Below, one piece after another: positions 5,221 through 6,946 of a stretch of 6,946 bases of DNA. The notes under the pieces are model-generated. The model made no database searches. It saw nothing but the letters and a program-made list of their open reading frames with translations, and was not told the DNA's origin. Position numbers and translations under genes: made by a program. Source of the stretch: Bordetella parapertussis. GTDB taxonomy: Bacteria; Pseudomonadota; Gammaproteobacteria; Burkholderiales; Burkholderiaceae_C. The stretch's first letter is position 1; every line of letters begins with the position of its first letter. The DNA lies in NCBI GenBank assembly GCA_945873925.1, contig CAMCES010000071.1, positions 1 to 6,946 on the forward strand, given 5' to 3'.

Positions 5221-5312
5221 TGCCAGAACCTGGGTGCATGGTGAAAAGAGCAGAGATAATCGCCCGTTACCCGTCGCCACGCTGTGTGGCGCCAAGCCCA
5301 GAGAGTCACTCC

Positions 5313-6946
5313 ATGTCCCAATACGTTTTCTCCATGAACCGGGTCGGCAAAATCGTGCCGCCGAAACGCCAAATCCTCAAAGACATCTCCCTCAGCTTCT
5401 TCCCCGGTGCCAAGATCGGCGTGCTCGGCACCAACGGTTCTGGTAAGTCGACGTTGCTCAAAATCATGGCCGGCATCGACAAGGAAATCGAAGGCGAAGC
5501 CATTCCCATGGCCGGTTTGAAGATCGGGTATTTGCCCCAGGAGCCGCAGCTCGACCCGACGGAAACCGTGCGCCAGTCGGTGGAAAACGGCATGGGCGAG
5601 GTGAAAGCCGCGCAAACCCGCCTGGAAGAGGTGTATGCCGCTTATGCCGAAGAAGATGCCGACTTTGACGCCTTGGCCGCCGAGCAGGCCAAGCTCGAAG
5701 CCATCATCGCCACCGCCGGCGATGCGTCTGAGCACCAACTCGAAATCGCTGCCGACGCTTTGCGCTTGCCGCCCTGGGACGCGATCATCGGCAAGCTCTC
5801 AGGCGGTGAAAAACGCCGTGTGGCCTTGTGCCGCTTGCTGCTCTCGCGCCCCGACATGCTGCTGCTCGACGAGCCGACCAACCACTTGGACGCCGAATCC
5901 GTCGATTGGCTGGAGCAATTTTTGTCGCGCTTTTCTGGCACCGTGGTGGCCATCACCCACGACCGCTATTTCTTGGACAACGCCGCCGAATGGATTTTGG
6001 AGCTCGACCGTGGCCACGGCATTCCCTACAAGGGCAACTACTCACTGTGGTTAGAGCAAAAAGAAACCCGCTTGGCGCAAGAGCAGCGCACCGAAGACGC
6101 CCGCAGCAAGGCGATGAAAAAGGAGCTGGAATGGGCGCGTCAAAACCCCAAAGGCCGCCAAGCCAAGAGCAAGGCGCGTTTGGCCCGCTTCGAGGAGCTG
6201 TCGGATTACGAATACCAAAAGCGCAACGAGACGCAAGAGATCTTTATCCCGGTGGCCGAGCGCTTGGGCAATGAGGTGTTCGAGTTCAAAAACGTCAGCA
6301 AGTCGTTTGGCGACCGCGTGTTGATCGACAACCTGAGCTTCCAGGTGCCGGCTGGCGCGATCGTGGGCATCATCGGCCCCAATGGCGCGGGTAAATCCAC
6401 CTTGTTCAAGCTCATCGCAGGCAAAGAGCAACCCGACAGCGGTGAAGTCAAGATCGGCCAAACCGTGAAGATGGCCTTTGTGGACCAAAACCGCGACGAC
6501 TTGGCGAATGAAAAAACCGTGTGGGAAGACGTCTCGGGCGGCTTGGACATTTTGACCGTGGGCAAGTTCCAAATGCCCAGCCGCGCCTACTGCGGTCGTT
6601 TCAACTTCAACGGTGGCGACCAGCAGAAAAAAGTCGGCACGCTCTCTGGCGGTGAACGCGGCCGTTTGCACCTGGCCAAGACCTTGATCGAAGGCGGCAA
6701 CGTGCTGCTCCTTGACGAACCCTCCAACGATTTGGACGTGGAAACCTTGCGGGCCCTGGAGGATGCCTTGCTCGAGTTTGCAGGCTCGGTCATGGTGATC
6801 AGCCATGACCGCTGGTTCTTGGACCGCATCGCCACCCATATCCTGGCCGCCGAAGGCGACAGCCAGTGGGTGTTCTTTGACGGTAACTACCAAGAGTACG
6901 AGGCCGACAAGAAGAAACGCCTGGGCGAAGAGGGTGCCAAACCCAA
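5313..6946 (+). CDS. ettA: EttA, energy-dependent translational throttle ABC-F protein (C-terminus cut by right edge)
   Basis: EttA is a soluble ABC-F ATPase that binds the ribosomal E site and gates the first steps of translation according to the ATP/ADP ratio. The 544 codons present begin MSQYVFSMNRVGK and align closely with E. coli EttA (555 residues); only about a dozen C-terminal residues lie off the edge. Domain 1 has Walker A GTNGSGKST (39-47), signature LSGGE (162-166), Walker B LLLDEPTNHLD (183-193) with catalytic Glu187, and switch His216. An arm insertion lies at about 95-135. The linker that contacts P-site tRNA is at about 240-320 and includes KGRQAKSKARLARFEEL (280-296). Domain 2 has GPNGAGKST (355-363), LSGGE (444-448), LLLDEPSNDLD (465-475) with Glu469, and His498. 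There are no membrane segments, so it is not a transporter. No substitution in a key residue is seen. Confidence 0.97.
   Translation, partial: MSQYVFSMNRVGKIVPPKRQILKDISLSFFPGAKIGVLGTNGSGKSTLLKIMAGIDKEIEGEAIPMAGLKIGYLPQEPQLDPTETVRQSVENGMGEVKAAQTRLEEVYAAYAEEDADFDALAAEQAKLEAIIATAGDASEHQLEIAADALRLPPWDAIIGKLSGGEKRRVALCRLLLSRPDMLLLDEPTNHLDAESVDWLEQFLSRFSGTVVAITHDRYFLDNAAEWILELDRGHGIPYKGNYSLWLEQKETRLAQEQRTEDARSKAMKKELEWARQNPKGRQAKSKARLARFEELSDYEYQKRNETQEIFIPVAERLGNEVFEFKNVSKSFGDRVLIDNLSFQVPAGAIVGIIGPNGAGKSTLFKLIAGKEQPDSGEVKIGQTVKMAFVDQNRDDLANEKTVWEDVSGGLDILTVGKFQMPSRAYCGRFNFNGGDQQKKVGTLSGGERGRLHLAKTLIEGGNVLLLDEPSNDLDVETLRALEDALLEFAGSVMVISHDRWFLDRIATHILAAEGDSQWVFFDGNYQEYEADKKKRLGEEGAKP

Larger units (their letters stand above)
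4991..5312. promoter_or_regulatory. Divergent intergenic region between rhlE and ettA
   Basis: These 322 bases hold no gene I can support. On the ettA side, GATAAT at 5255-5260 is a fair -10 box, without a convincing -35. AGAGAG at 5300-5305 is a weak ribosome binding site 7 bases before the ATG. On the rhlE side I find no convincing promoter. The leader has a small hairpin, CGCGAAAAGCGCG on the minus strand (5010-4998), 8 to 20 bases before the rhlE ATG, just where a ribosome binding site would be. The middle contains a 15-bp dyad (5091-5105) and a G-rich multi-tract segment (5180-5220), listed separately. A 102-codon minus-strand reading frame (5295-4987) crosses the region but looks non-coding by codon use. 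Confidence 0.5.

Noticed and set aside
5099..5446. 115-codon plus-strand frame overlapping the ettA start
   Set aside because: It runs out of frame into ettA, has no recognisable motif, and the EttA N-terminus at 5313 matches the family exactly.
6051..6893. 280-codon minus-strand reading frame antisense to ettA
   Set aside because: It lies wholly within the second ABC domain of ettA, whose motifs are intact on the plus strand.
5313..6946. ettA as an ABC transporter ATPase or antibiotic-resistance ABC-F protein
   Set aside because: Two ABC domains joined by the EttA-type linker, with near end-to-end similarity to E. coli EttA and no membrane partner gene; resistance-type ABC-F proteins have a different linker.
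1..6946. CRISPR array, tRNA or rRNA gene, insertion sequence or phage attachment site
   Set aside because: No regularly spaced repeats, cloverleaf-like sequence, terminal inverted repeats with target duplication, or transposase/integrase motifs were seen on either strand.

Overview
The window reads as a chromosomal segment of a betaproteobacterium, most likely in the Burkholderiales (Comamonadaceae-like). This is an inference from three things: GC-rich coding sequence, the closeness of the MsrA, PdxH, RhlE and EttA proteins to beta/gammaproteobacterial versions, and the long Gly/Arg-rich tail on RhlE. Nothing suggests a plasmid, phage, transposon, CRISPR array or recent insertion. No tRNA or rRNA gene was recognised.

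Layout, left to right: the start of a TetR-family regulator gene (minus strand, cut by the left edge, 1-185); an ElyC/YdcF-type (DUF218) membrane protein gene (minus, 217 to about 984 or 1008); msrA (plus, 1021-1554); pdxH (minus, 1551-2192); a D-2-hydroxyacid dehydrogenase-family gene (plus, 2280-3191); an rhlE-type DEAD-box RNA helicase gene (minus, 3215-4990); a 322-base gene-free divergent region; and ettA (plus, 5313 to the right edge, about 544 codons present). From elyC onward every gene is on the opposite strand to its neighbour. The genes therefore form divergent pairs sharing control regions (elyC/msrA, pdxH/dehydrogenase, rhlE/ettA) and convergent pairs with almost no spacing (msrA/pdxH share overlapping stop codons; dehydrogenase/rhlE are 23 bases apart). 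Only elyC and the TetR gene are co-directional.

By function this is a housekeeping neighbourhood: envelope biogenesis (ElyC-like), repair of oxidised methionine (MsrA), vitamin B6 cofactor synthesis (PdxH), RNA remodelling (RhlE) and ribosome-associated translation control (EttA). No pathway obviously joins them, and I see no new multi-gene system.

The most interesting observation is the 2-hydroxyacid dehydrogenase homologue. It keeps the catalytic Glu and His but has Asn where the family has its substrate-binding Arg. It is also altered in the substrate loop, in the third Gly of the nucleotide-binding GxGxxG, and in a usually conserved Thr-Arg pair. It may be a pseudoenzyme or have a changed function. 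Second-tier signals are a G-quadruplex-type run of six G tracts and a 15-bp dyad between rhlE and ettA, and a TetR-like operator palindrome lying across the elyC stop codon just upstream of the TetR gene.
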